A stretch of DNA of 64,000 nt from Myrica gale (Eukaryota; Streptophyta; Magnoliopsida; Fagales; Myricaceae), in the NCBI GenBank assembly GCA_963930655.1, contig OZ005613.1, positions 9,370,501 through 9,434,500 of the forward strand. Reading direction: 5' to 3'. A model generated the notes under the pieces. That model made no database searches, was not told the origin of the DNA, and worked only from the letters and a program-made list of their open reading frames with translations. Within the stretch, counting starts at the first letter, position 1. Every line of letters begins with the position of its first letter. Positions 33,611-46,126 of the stretch are shown one piece after another. A program made the translations under genes and the position numbers.

Positions 33611-36117
33611 TGTAATAGCCCAGACCTTCAAGACCTCAAGTGTTGTCTTATAGTAATGGATGCTGCTATTAGATTAAGGTTACGGCCAGTGGAATGATCG
33701 ATAAAAAAACAGGATTCTAAGCAAAACTCAATTTGAACCTTTTATTAAAACCGAAGAAGTATTACAGAAGAGAACCCACTTCGTATAATGTACACATACT
33801 ACAGTACAAAAAGAACACTATAGCAGATAAACTAAGAGGAACATAAAGCAGAAGAGCTCTAATCTTCGTCGTCAGTATCATCCAAGTCCGAGATGTTGAT
33901 GTAATTATCAGTGTTCGGTGTAATCCACTTATGGCCCTGCCCCTCTATCAGAACATCTAGGTCATTTGTGACATAGACTCGAAATGTCAGCTCCAGAGTA
34001 ATAAACCTCAAACATCTGCTAAAAGAATATTTAACAAACAACGGTGAGTCCAAATGACTCAGTAAAACTAGCGGTTAGTAGACCAGAATAGCAGATACAA
34101 GAACAAAATACTGAAGAAAACCCGTTTCAACAATAAAATCTTAACAGAAGAAAAAGTAAATTAAAAGACTCAATTTTCTCAAAAATGATCTTTTCCTTTT
34201 TCCATTCTCAATCACCACTACTCTCACTCCCAGAGTGAATCACTTGGCCAGAGTGACGGGTTACAAGTAACCATCCGTATCTTTGCAACAATACTCCTAG
34301 AGCACAATATGACCTCAAGCTCCCAGAGCGAGTTATCCTAACAACGAGTGAACACATTCTCTTATGCACAGTACTGACACGTCTTCACAATATGCATGTC
34401 TCATATCAACGTCCATACATCTCATTTATGATATGCAGCACCTTAACCACACTTGAACATCAATATTCCTTTCCAACGTACAAGTTAAGTATGCTTGTCT
34501 CATATTAACGCTCATACATCTCATTTATGATATGCAACACCTTGACTTGTTTCCATCATCACAACATTATAAAACATTTCTCAAAGGAAAATGTTGTGAA
34601 GGCAAAAACAACACTTTGATTTCTCGGTTAAAACTGGCTTAATCACCACTTAGAAAATACTAATTTTGACATGAAAAGTATTGAAATCAGAAGGAAAGAA
34701 ATATGTTCAAGCTTTGAAAAACAACTTTTGGAAGAAATTTTGAAAAGAAACGGATCAAAGTAGAGAAATACACTTTGAAAACGAATCGAATTTTGACATG
34801 GTATTTTTCGAAAAGACAAGCTTATTCTTCGCCCAGAACACGAAGAACATCAAGAACAATAGGAAGAATAGAACAGCACTAATAACATCAAGAGATGTTG
34901 AGTATAAGAAATACAATAGATTCACAAATCATCTTGACAACTTAAGAATTGAAATCAAGGATAAAAAAAGGGTTAAATGCAAGTCATGCCCCTGTGGTAT
35001 GCGATAATAGCAAATATGCCCCTGAGGTAAATAAAGTTCTTTTCATACCCCTGAGGTAAACATTCAGGAGCAAATATGCTCTTTCATACCCCTGAGGTAA
35101 ACATAACGGAATGGCATATTTGCTCCTGAATGTTTACCTCAGGGGTATGAAAATGACTTTGTTTACCTCAGGGGCATATTTGCTATTACCGCATACCACA
35201 GGGGCATGACATGCATTTAACCCTAAAAAAAAACTAAACTTCGCTTCTAAGCGAGTTTGAACTTCACTAATCTTCTCTAATTAACATCCTCCTTCTTGCT
35301 TCTACTTCACTTAACTCTTGCTCTCAAGATTTAACTGACAAAATTTCAGATTGCGTGGTGTAAGTTTGAATGGCCGGCCACCCTCCCTATTTATACCCAA
35401 ACTTGATTCATCACAACGCGACACATGTCTAGGCTAGCTTCGGTGACTTAAAAGGCTACTTCCACCGTGCGATGACACCCAACCACCCTAAGCAGCTGCT
35501 CAGCACACCTATGGCCGGAATTCAGCCTATAGCTTTGGTCAATCACCACCTAGTTCCACCGGTGGTCAACTCCTCAAGCTACCTAGGTCCTAGCCTTTTT
35601 TGTCGTGCTTCTTGCTTTGATTTGTCGTGCTTCTAGCTTTGATTTTTCGTGCTTCCTATAATTTATATGTGTCACTCTCTAAGGTAGCCGAATTTCTCAT
35701 GCTTAATGACTAAGTTTTGCTAATCATCTCACTAATCGTTCGATAATCACAAATCAACCTAATTGCTTCCATAAAACATCCTACTTGCTTCCGAGAAATA
35801 AAAAGTCTCTATCCTTGTGGATGATCCCCCAATATATTAAAAGAATAAAAATCATATGGTTCGATTTTTGAGACAAAAACGTCCTACTTGCTTAAAATTT
35901 TTTATTGATCCAATACGAGCTCCTCAACATTCTGAACAATAACCTAGTTGCACGTGAACTCCAAATCTCCCTTAATCATGTCCAATCAAGGTTTCGAACT
36001 TAGCATCTCAAACACTAAATAATCTCTTTTGGTCATTAAGTATCTCGTACTACTAATCATAACATGATCTATATAAAACCAAATGCATGCGATGTTTTAA
36101 AAAGCTCGGGTATGACA
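33611..36117 (-). mobile_element. Solo LTR, long-LTR gypsy family, inside Retand-like integrase
   Basis: The minus strand runs from TGTCATACCCGAGC (36117) to GGGCTATTACA (33611), 2,507 bp. Flanks CTACC and CTATC (one mismatch) fit a 5-bp duplication, and the interrupted integrase frame reads on across it. Orientation is set by the position of the GAGTC...GACTC palindrome (34045-34061), as in the other long LTRs. No internal genes. It carries a fold-back element at 34969-35224. Confidence 0.85.
34969..35224. mobile_element. Fold-back MITE
   Basis: The 256-bp unit begins AGGGTTAAATGCAAGTCATG and ends with the near-exact reverse complement. The two arms (about 110 bp each) match with a few differences, so the DNA can fold into one long hairpin. 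It sits between A-runs that hide the target duplication. It has no coding capacity; the superfamily cannot be set from this copy. Confidence 0.8.
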
Positions 36118-39100
36118 CTATCGGGATTACAGCGTCAGTTCCGTAAGTGAGGGCAAACGGTTTTTCCCCGGTAGCTATCCAGACAGTGGTGCGGTACGCT
36201 CGATAGTTCTTTTTCCCGAGAACCTTTGTGATCATCCAGCATCGTTTTGATAATCTTCAGCAGCGACCGGTTCACCAATTCACTTGTCCATTAGCTTGCG
36301 AATAATACGGAGATGAGTAATAGTTCTCAATGTCGAGCTCTTTGCAGAAGTTTTGGAAGTGGCTATTGTCGAATTTCTTGTCGTTGTCGGTGATTATAGC
36401 CCGAGGTAGTCCGAAACGACAAATGATGTTTCTCCAGACGAACTTTCGAATGTTCTGCTCGGTGATCTTTGCCAGTGTTCTGCTTCTACCCTTTTGGTGA
36501 AAAAATCGATAGCCACAATTAAGAATTTGAGTTTTTTTCGCCATATAGCGAAGTGTCCGAGGATGTCAATTCCCATTGCATAAATGGATATGGAGCGCTC
36601 ACGATGGTCATCTTTTCGAACGGGGAGTTGATGAGGTTGGAAAATCTTTGGCATTTCTCGCACTTTTGTACTACATTCTCTGCATCGGCCTGTATAGTGG
36701 GCCAGACGAATCCAGCTCGGATTACCTTTTGAGCCAAAGTGCGTGCTTCAGAGTGGTTTCCACAAATTCCTTCATGTACTTCCCGAAGTGCGTAGTCTGC
36801 ATCTCGGGTGTTGAAGCAACGCAACAGCGGTTTAGAGAGGCTTAAGCGATACAAGTCTCCATCTATGATAGTGTACCGCGGGGCTATCCTTTTGAATTTT
36901 TGCTTTTGTTGTTTGTCTGTCCCGAGGTCTTCTTCTTAAAGTGTTCTTATGTTCGGTAGTTTCCAATCTCCAGACTCTATTTTATCAATTGCTCGAATTT
37001 CGGTTATGACCCTAGTAGATCGTATGGCACTTCGGCCCTTGAATGCTCCCGCTACTCCCGATACTTTGGTAGCCAGTGCACTCGCTCTGGTGGTTTGATC
37101 ACGAGGAATGTATTGGATTTCAACGGTTCCGAAGTGTTTCTTCACTTCCAAGGCTTGTTTTAGATAGGTCACCATTCTTTCGTCCCGCGCTTCGAAATCC
37201 TCGGTGATTTGACCTACCACCAACTGCAAGTCCGAATGCACATTAAGGTGTGTTCCTCCAAGAAGCTCTGCAGTGAGTAGCCCAGTTATGAGGGCTTCGT
37301 ATTCGGCCTCGTTGTTTGTGGGGAATATTCTAGCTTCATCCCGATTTCGAGGCGTTCTTCCTCGGGTATGTCAATAACGATCCCTACTCCACCTACTTCT
37401 TGAGTGGATGATCTGTCTACATAGATTTGCCACCATTCCAATTTAGGGGTCTTTTCCTGACATACGAACATAATGAATTCGAGGACGAAATCGGCTACTG
37501 CTTGCCCTTGATGGCGGTCCGAGGTTGATACTCGATGTCAAATTCGCCATGTTCTACTGACCACTTGATTAACCTCCCTGAAGCATCAGGTTTTCCCAGA
37601 GTTTGTCACAATGGGTGATCCGTCAAGACGATGATAGGGTGAGCTTGAAAGTATGGCCTCAACTTTCTTACCGAGATAGTGACAGCCAGCGCCAATTTGT
37701 CAATATCGGGGTATCGGGATTCTTCTCCTTGTAAGGCTCTTTGCTTAAGTAAGAAATGGGTCCCTGTATGCCGCCATCATCTCTTATGAGCGTTCTATTT
37801 ACTGTTGAGCGCGGCTATGCGTCCTGTGAGTCGTTGCACTTCCTTGACGTTCTTCAGCAGTTGCATGTCGAGGATGGCTTTAATCTTTTCCGGGTTAGCT
37901 TCGATTCCTTGCTGAGATATGAGGAATCCTAGGAATTTCCCAGAGGCCTCGGCGAGGTCTGTGACATGATCCGCTGCTTCTCGTGTTTTCACCAGGAGAT
38001 CATCCACGTAAACCTCCATGCAAGACCCTATCTGCTCTTGGAACATTAAGTTGACCGACCTCTGGTATGTTGCGCCTGCATTCTTTAGTCCAGAGGGCAA
38101 CTCGATAGTAGTAAGTACCTCGACCTGTTGTAAAGGAGGTGCAATCTTAGTCCGGCGCGTGCATCTTGATCTGGTTATATCCCGAGAAGGCGTCCATGAA
38201 GCTGAGGAGTTGATGTCCCACTGTTGAGTCGACAAGAGAATCGATGGTTGGGAGCGGGTAGCAATCTATTGGGCACGCCTTAATCAGGTCGATGGTATGT
38301 TGCGCCTGCATTCTTTAGTCCAAAGGGCATTACTCGATAGTAGTAAGTACCTCGACCTGTTGTAAAGGAGGTACAATCTTGGTCCGGCGCGTGCATCTTG
38401 ATTCTGTTATATCCCGAGAAGGCGTCCATGAAGCTGAGGAGTTGATGTCCCACTGTTGAGTCGACAAGAGAATCGATGGTTGGGAGCGGGTAGCAATATA
38501 TTGGGCACGCCTTATTCAGGTCGGTGTAATCTACACACATTCTCCACTTACCATTGGCCTCCCTTACCGTGACCACGTTTGCTAGCCAACTGGGGTAGTT
38601 GACTTCCCTGATGAATCGGGATTTGATCAGCTTCTCGACTTCCTCCTGGATTGCTTGATGTCTTTTCAAGGGCGAAACTTCTCTTTCGTTGCACGATTGG
38701 TTTGACCTCGGGGCGCACATTCAGTTTTTGTGGGTGATGACCTCGGGGTCTATTTTCGACATGTCTTCGTCCGACCAGGCAAAAACTTCGCCGTTTGCTC
38801 AGAGAAATTCCAGGAGTTCCCTTTTGGAATCGCTGGATAGCTGGGTGTCGATCTAAACGGTTCATTCTTTCAAGTTCACCTAGAGCGATACTTCCTCCTA
38901 CGGTTCTATCGGTTGCACTCGGAATTCTTCCCGGTGCTCAATAGCCATAGTTTCTGCGGTCCCTTGGGTGTCTGACAAGTAACATCTTGCTTGGTCTTGA
39001 TCTCCCTTCACCTCATTATCCCCGATTTGCTTCGTGACCGGTGAAACCTGTGAGTCGAGTATTTTCCTTCCTCATTGCTTCCCTCCCGAGCTTCATTTGA

Positions 39101-39452
39101 TTGTAGGCCGTGGTGTATAAGATGTCGGCGGAGCTTCCGATGTCGATGAGTATACGTCAAATTTTGTAGTTTCCAATGAAAGCATCGATTACCAGCGCGT
39201 CGTCGTGTGGGTACTAGATTCCCACCGTGTCCTTGGTTGTGAACATGAAAGACTCTCTTCCCCTAACACCGGACGCCTAGTTTCGTTATTTATCTTTGCA
39301 ACAAGTAGTCATCTCGCGTAGGTCTTTCTCAAAGATCTAGAGGATCCCCCTGTTGCAAAGCCACCGGAAATGATTCTAATTTCGCCTAGTTCTCTCTACG
39401 GTGAGCATCGTCTCTCTGGTCTTTCCCTTCGTTGCGGGGCTTCGTTGACTCT
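36118..39452 (-). pseudogene. Tat/Retand-like pol: protease, RT, extra RNase H, integrase
   Basis: This is a decayed minus-strand polyprotein. Seen from the right: protease with ILIDIGSSADILY near 39100-39160; RT N-terminus (KLIKSRFIREVNYPSWLANVV, 38640-38560) and FMDAFSGYNRIKM; a 230-bp tandem duplication (38063-38522); the RT catalytic YVDDLLVK near 37995; end of RT and first RNase H to 37500; the second, Tat-type RNase H (IYVDRSST near 37420, then SDLQLVVGQ and EARDERM near 37230-37170); integrase zinc finger (CEKCQRFS near 36650), D (AMGID), D (ITDNDKKF) and Q-A-N-G-Q in place of the usual E-preceding motif near 36280; then GEKPFALTYGTDAVIP. Many stops and shifts. The second RNase H is the clade mark for Tat. 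Confidence 0.83.
38063..38522 (-). repeat. 230-bp tandem duplication in Retand-like RT
   Basis: Two adjacent copies (38063-38292 and 38293-38522), each with TGGTATGTTGCGCCTGCATT and ending in TCAGGTCG, similar to about 95% by eye. The duplicated part codes from the RT FMDAFSGYNRI motif to LKNAGATY, so the motif is present twice and the enzyme cannot be normal. Confidence 0.88.
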
Positions 39453-40753
39453 TCAACCTTCCTGTGGTTCCTCTCTTTCGTCTCTTCGGTAGGGCCCCAA
39501 GCGCCGGTTCTCGGGAATCCTTTGAGCGTTCCGGAATGGCTCCCCTAGCCTAGTTGTGGTGAATTGTCGAAGACGACCTTGTTGAATGAAGGCTTCTATT
39601 TGTCTCTTCAGTCTCATCTGTATCGTGGTCGTGATTGTTATGGAAGCGGTAGAATTAGCGGTTGTCTCGTCCGTTGGGATCGGATCGCATTCTCTAGGGC
39701 CACTGTATCTCGGGCTATGTTGAATCTCCATGAGAATCTTTCCCGGGGTAGTGTTGAGAGGTGTGAAGTGTAGCAACGTGCGATCCGTTCGCGGTTCTAC
39801 CAGTGGGTGTGCTCGTTGTTCCCTTTCTATTATGGGGGGCCTAGTGGGAGGCCCTTCTTTTCTCGTTTTCGCCGACGTTCCTCCTTGATCGACGACTTGT
39901 TGTAGGCGGGCTGTTACCATGTCTTTGGCGTTCATGTACTTTTGCGCCGTCTGTTAAGCTGACTACAATGGCAGTGAGCACCACTTTGTCTTTTGGATCT
40001 TCCACGTTGAGCTTTTCTTGGTTGAGGCTTTCCTCTTCCTTCTGTCGGGTGGAAAGGAGGTGAATGGTCGGCTTCTTCTGCTTTTTGCTCGCAATGAAGT
40101 GGCTAGCGAAGGCTTTTGCTGAGCTCTTTGAAGCTCGAAATGAAGTTCGGTTTCAACCTACTGAACCACATGCGTGTTGGTCCGGACAGTGTTGTGAGGA
40201 CTACTTTACATTTGATGGCGTCTTGTGTGTCCAGTAAATCCATCTGCGATCGATAACTTTCCAGATGGTCAAGCGGGTCGGTTGTTCCCGTGTATTTGTC
40301 CATCATTGGCATGTGGAATTTAGATGGTAACCGGACTTTCAGAATATTTGAGGTGAAAGGAGATTCTACCTAATGCATCATGTTCTCCATGGAGGATGGC
40401 GACGGCTTGTCCACTTTCTGTCTCATCCTCCCCAGCTCGGCCAATTCTTCTTCCAGCCTTGTGTGTACTCCATCAGCGTCTTCCTTCCTTCCAGGTGGAG
40501 AGTGTGAACCTCTGTTGTATGGTGGAACATGGACCTCTTCATCATGCCTTTCCGACATCGATAGTTGCCGTATGTGTCTCCTTGGCACGCCTTCCTTGGA
40601 TGGACGTTTCTCCGGGTTGTCCGTGGTTTTGGCACGGCTCTCTTCCCGGGTTTGGGAGTCGTGGATGGCTTCCATCAACCTTTCTATTTCGTGTAGAGAA
40701 GGTTCCGAGTTACCTCCAGCTTTCCCTTTACTTTTACTCTTGATGGTCACCAT
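39453..40753 (-). pseudogene. Tat/Retand-like Gag
   Basis: It starts at the ATG near 40753 (MVTIKSKSKGK). An N-terminal polar region runs to 40370, a stop follows, then the gag domain core (MMDKYTGTTDPLDHLESYRS ... TRMWFSRL, SISSFKEL-type) at 40320-40103. A shift leads to IASKKQKKPTIHLL and a second end segment starting MNAKDMVTARL (39935). This is the normal order for Tat-clade Gag. The leader and primer site lie immediately upstream (40754-40801). At least two breaks. Confidence 0.8.
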
Positions 40754-40781
40754 AAACCTTTTATCGAAAGAACTTTAAACG

Positions 40782-40801
40782 TTCCCACAGACGGCGCCAA
40801 C
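40782..40801 (-). other. Primer-binding site region of the Retand-like element
   Basis: Minus-strand TTGGCGCCGTCTGTGGGAAC just inside the LTR edge (40802). The first nine bases TGGCGCCGT fit the 3' end of plant tRNA-Asp; the TCTGTGGGAAC extension is commonly seen in Tat-type leaders. The exact tRNA is uncertain. Confidence 0.7.
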
Positions 40802-40887
40802 TGACGAATCAGTTGGTTTACGGTCAACACGTCAGAGTAGAAGCATCTCGATCTTCGCGTATCCTTCCTGCAAAACCACAAGGATAG
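40802..40887 (-). repeat. 5' LTR of Retand-like element, inner part
   Basis: It matches 5655-5740 of the other LTR up to AAAACCACAAGGATAG and is then cut by the solo LTR at 40888. GATAG (40883-40887) is repeated at 45685-45689, after which the LTR resumes. Confidence 0.85.
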
Positions 40888-42487
40888 TGTCACGCCCCAA
40901 ACGCTATCCCGTAGGGACAATGACAGCCGCGAGCAATCCCAAGGGAAAGCCCCAGCGAACTTCATCATACATACAACGGAAAAGAATCGAGAGAGAGACG
41001 GGTCAACAACTCAACCAGAATTGTCTTACATAATAGTTCTCGAAAGAAGTTTAGTAACTTAATTACATAACACATGGATTTACATAACCTAAGTGACAGA
41101 CCACAACGGTCAACAGTCACTACAACAAAATACATAAATGTCTTTTTTCTTAAGACAGATAGTCTTCCTGACTTCCTTCACCTGAAACATCTGGAATGAT
41201 ACATTTTTGAAAAACGTGAGTCAAAAAGACTCATTAAGGGAAAACTTAACTTGTAAACATGAGTTTATGACTTGAACATGAATATCATGCATAAACGTAA
41301 ATCTTGATGCACATGCATGTTTCATGGTTGCATATGCACATGTACTTGCTCTTGAAAATGTATGATTGCACTTGTAACAATCTTGATCTTGAAAAACATG
41401 CTCTTGAACTTAAAACGACACATGGTCCTTGGAAAGTATTTTTATTCTTGACTTGTGGGCTACATACGCTCCATTTAACCCCTGAAGTTAGGGTTGTGTG
41501 TTCCCATCGGAACCGTCTCCCTTTCCTTTGGGAACATTTCATTTGGTCGAGCTAGCCCACCTTCTCGCATTCGTCCTTCAGTGGCTAGACACGACCCTTG
41601 GAGGTTCACACCTTCTTGCATTCGTCCTTCAGTGTGGTTGCACTTACCTCTAGGGTTCACCCATCCTTCTCGCATTCGTCCTTCGGTATGGGTGCCCTCT
41701 TTTATGGTACGGTACCGACCAGAGCCCTTAACTTAACTTGACTTATCATAAAAATTTCATACATCATTGCATAAAACTTATTTTAGAAATTATGCAATGC
41801 TTGTGTCATGACATGCTTGCTTATGATGTCATGCTTACTCATGTAAAACCATGTTGTGTATCATTCCAGTTTTCGTAAAAATGTAAGTCTATACTTACTC
41901 CACTTACATCCACTTAGCTTGCTTCTCTTGATATTCGGATGGTGCTTCGCCTACAAGTGAGTTACATATGTTACATAGCGCTTAGGGAACAATTCAAACA
42001 AACATACAAATACTTATAAATGTCCTTGATTTTTCCAAAATTCATATCTTAAAAATATGGTTTCATTTACAAAAGATTTCTTTAAACTTGCTTTCATAAA
42101 ACAATTTGAAGAAAAACAATCAAACATATGCATCAAACAACTCCAACAAGGTTTCTGATGGGACTTCCATATATCCCACTTATAGTCAACTAAGTATACT
42201 GATTCTTCCCATCGACATCATTGATTTCGAAGCCTACTCATGAAATTCAGCAACAACATCTCATACTAAGAATCTCAAACCAGATCAGCAACCTATAATA
42301 CGTCTAACTTAATATTCCTTATTCAATACCTTTCATTATACCATGCATGGACTAACGATCATCGAATTCCCTCCATCCTAGCCTCAATAACTTCATAACT
42401 AAGTTTATTCAACTACCCTCAATGCTAGAGTTCACAAGTCTTCAATTGGAACTCCAAATTCAACATGTATGAAATTTAATAGGGCCC

Positions 42488-42632
42488 GCTCGAGCACCTG
42501 TCGAGCACCAGTCGAGCGCCAACTTCTATATGAAAACTTCCAAGGCCGCTCGAGCACCTGTCGAGCGTTGGTCAAGCGGCACGACACTGGCCAACATATT
42601 TCCTTAAGGCCGCTCGAGCGCCTGTCGCACGC
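42488..42632. repeat. Three-copy GCTCGAGC motif
   Basis: GCTCGAGCACCTGTCGAGC and variants occur at 42488, 42548 and 42612, spaced 60-64 bp, in an otherwise AT-rich LTR. Each contains CTCGAG palindromes. Confidence 0.6.
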
Positions 42633-45144
42633 GGATCGAGCGTGATGATGCCTAAAAACAGGGTACTAAGAACTCCCTATTCCAACAACTTAAATATGAT
42701 TTCTAACTTGATTCTTTTGACCAATAACAAATCCACACAATTTATTTCATGCCTAAACAATCTCCAAAATCAAAGATTTACACTATAAACTTCCCATGCA
42801 CTTAGTACATTTTTCTACTCTTATCACAACTCACATGCTAACATATTTTCCAACCTCATGAAATCAAAACTGTGGCCCTCAATATACCTCAACCACCAGC
42901 AAATTTCATCACCATTACAAAACTATCTTCAAGGGTTTCAATTTAAGGACATACAACAACATATTCGGCCACAATGACCACCAATCCTACATGCAACATC
43001 ATCTCTTCTTAGCTTTAACCAAACCATAGGATTTAACATCAATGTTCCTCCTCGAATCAAAAGCAACAATTCACATAATAAGATTACAAGGTTCGGCCAG
43101 CAGCACATCCCTTACATGCATGTAGATCTATTCAAAAATCAAAACCAAAATCACCACTTCCTACAACATTAGCCAAACCGTGGCATTAATCCCTTCCTCC
43201 ATCAAAATTTCCAGCAATACAACACAACAACTACAACGTCAACTTTCAAGGGAAAGATATCAATAACAGATTCAGCCAAAGGAAGGTTTGAGCATAACAT
43301 GCAAGAGGACATTCGGCCAAGAACTCCAAGGAAAACCGAATCTTACCTCCGTCCACTTGAGCTTACGGTGGCACGTTGCCTACAATTGAGTCATACTAGT
43401 GTCATTTAAGGTTTAGTAGGCATAAGGAGTAATCATTCAACTAGATTCAGCACATCATACAAAATCAAATCACCCGTGTATCGTAACTTCCTACGGGTGG
43501 TCCTACCATGCAAAGTTCTATCGTAAGGCTGCTGAAGCCAAAAGGCTTGGATGCCAAACCGATTCTTTCACTATTTTTCATGACATATTAAAATTCCTGG
43601 TACTTTGGAGTTCGTTTGTCACTCTAAGGATCTACCCGAAAGTGCAAGTTGCAAATGCTGAAATTTCCAGCATTGTATAATCCTCACTGTTTAGCAAATA
43701 AGCTGAAGCCTTGCTTACTAGAACAACATTTAGATTTGAGATTCATGTTGATGATTCGTTATAGACCTTCCTACGACACCTTTCCATATGTAACCTCTAT
43801 ACTTTGAAAGTTTTCTGCAGAATTTCCCAAAAGCTCCATACGCTCCATTTTGACTTAATTCAACGGTAGCAATTGTCTTCATAATGCCTTCCTAGCACCA
43901 ATTACAGCTGTCCAGATTATATCTAACAATGTCTATCCCAAAATAGAGAAGATAATTAATAATTCTGCAAAGAAAACTAAAGATCTACATCAACTTAATG
44001 TCCTGCACTAAGGTTCCAGCAACATGATACAAGCACAGCCTATAGATTTCCTCATCTTCGATCACTAAACATAGATGCACTCCATATGACAGATCATAGT
44101 TGTACACTATACAGCCTCAAAATCAAATTCCATTGTTACATTATCCTCATATAAAATTCCCATCAACAATCAACATACTCCAATTATTTCTGCAGAAAAA
44201 GGTTAACCATGCATCTACTTTGAAGCTCTTCCTCTTATAACATTATTCCCTACCCTTTACACATCATCTGTGCTTCTCCCTAATTTATCTAACTTAACTT
44301 CTACAACAGCATCTTTATCTCAAGGACAACGCAAAACATAAATTTAGTAGAAAACCAACTCTTCATTCGTTAACCTTCAGCTCTAACTTGCTCCTTAATA
44401 TCAACAAATCATTGAACAGAATTTCCTCTCCTTCCCTTGCATCTTTAACGCATTTTGAATGTCTATAAAAATTAGAAATTCAACAACCAACATGCTCTGA
44501 GAATTTTATAGCCATCTAACTCTAGCACATCACAGAAAATGTTCATTTCTATTTCGTTGTACCAACAGAGTTTTAGTACCCTCACAATTCATTCATCATC
44601 AACCTGTGCATGTCTTCTACCCTCTCATAGATTTAAGCTCACCTAACTTGCAAACCAAAATTTCAAACCGTCACTAACATAGCTCCAGGTCCTTTGATAT
44701 TTTTTGCTCAAAGAACAATTTCTCTTAAACCCCGGCTCTTCAAACTTTCATCCATTTCACGTTGACACTGGAATAAAATCAGCTCCTCAAAGGCTTCCAC
44801 GGGTTCCCTCTAATTTGCTAAGATAAAGTTTTCATTCCCTTACCTTTCTGTGCCTTGACTGGACTTCACGGCTATTCCTCATTTTCCTCTTCTTCTTCTT
44901 CTTCTTCTTCTTCTCCTCCTCGGCTTCTCCCTTTACTCTCTTCTTTCACAACTTTGTGTGTGTGGTTGAGTGAGTGGCATGAAATGAAAGTGTGAAGTGA
45001 AGCTTCACGTGAAATGGGGGGGACCTTGTTAGTATCGCCCCACCCCATTGGCTACAATGGGTGGCCAAATAGTTTTTTTTATTATTTTGTGTGTTTTGTA
45101 CCCCACGTGAATGCAAGTTTTCTTTTGTTTTATTTTATTATATT

Positions 45145-45145
45145 A

Positions 45146-45175
<30 letters not shown>
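45145..45175. repeat. TTA microsatellite
   Basis: About ten consecutive TAT/TTA units. Confidence 0.9.
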
Positions 45176-45176
<1 letters not shown>

Positions 45177-45689
45177 TTCTATCTTATTGCTTCCCACGTA
45201 ACCCCTTTACTTAGTAGATTTCTCTCCCCTTTTATTTTTTTTGAACCTATTGGATCATATAGAGATACTTTTAGTGAAGGCATTAAGCACAAAATTCTAT
45301 GTGCTTTTAACACTACTAAAAATTGCAAGTCACATAATATTCAAATAAATTTACAAAATACTAAAAGTGCTAAAAGGGAGATATCTCCTTAATCCAAATT
45401 TTAAATCAATGTAGCAACTCCTCTTCATTCAGCACCTAGATGCCTCTCAATTCCCTTAATGAAGTTTAGGATTACTAAGTTATCATTAACAATATAATAA
45501 TCAAAATCATAATTTAGCACACAAAAATTTCAGAACTTAGAAAATATATTAAATGTACTTTAAATGAAATACCACATATTTAAATCTTTTGCATTCTTTT
45601 CCCAATATTCAAAATAACGATTTCTTATACATAAGAAATAATTATGAAAAACTTAAACTACATAGTAAAAATTGGGGTCTCACAGATAG

Positions 45690-46121
45690 CCTCGGACACC
45701 GAGGTTACTAACCTTCGATGCTTAAGTCAGTCTTCTTTGTGTATATGTTATACAGTTTTTGTTGCTCAGGAAAAACGTTGTACCTCTTCTATCGTTCTCT
45801 CTTCCTTTTATAGCCTTTTTTCCACGTTCTCTCCCTTCCTTTTTGGCGGGGATTCCTCCTCGTACGATCGTGTGCTGTTCAACGGTTTTTGCACTTCTTC
45901 GTAGGGATCGTTCTTTCCCACCTTCCTGAATCGAGGAATCGTGGAGTTGGCGGTTGTGATGGGTTCTTTGAACAATTGTTTAGGGCACGTCTGAATATCT
46001 TTATTTATGGATTTGCATGCAAGATGGGCTTGATTGTAGCCTTTGGGTTTCGGAGATATGTAATTACTCTTGCCGACCCAAATTGGTTTGGGCCGGGTAT
46101 GATTCAGTATTGGTATCATCA
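45690..46121 (-). repeat. 5' LTR of Retand-like element, outer part
   Basis: It continues from GATAG with CCTCGGACACCGAGGTTACTAA, as in 5741-6160. It ends GGTATCATCA with AGTGC (46122-46126) outside, matching AGTGC at 5650-5654. TTTTATAGCC near 45808 may be the promoter. Confidence 0.82.
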
Positions 46122-46126
46122 AGTGC

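Larger units (their letters stand above)
40888..45684 (-). mobile_element. Solo long LTR (family of LTR A) inside the Retand-like LTR
   Basis: The minus strand runs from TGTGAGACCCC (45684) to TTGGGGCGTGACA (40888), 4,797 bp, with a perfect GATAG duplication. It has no primer site, polypurine tract or genes. Contents noted: palindrome at 41218-41233; three copies of GCTCGAGCRCCTGTCG near 42488, 42548 and 42612; CTT microsatellite at 44889-44915; TTA microsatellite at 45145-45175. The long open stretches are AT-rich and show no family features. Confidence 0.92.

Noticed and set aside
42488..42632. CRISPR-like array
   Set aside because: Only three copies, diverged repeats and spacers, inside a plant LTR.
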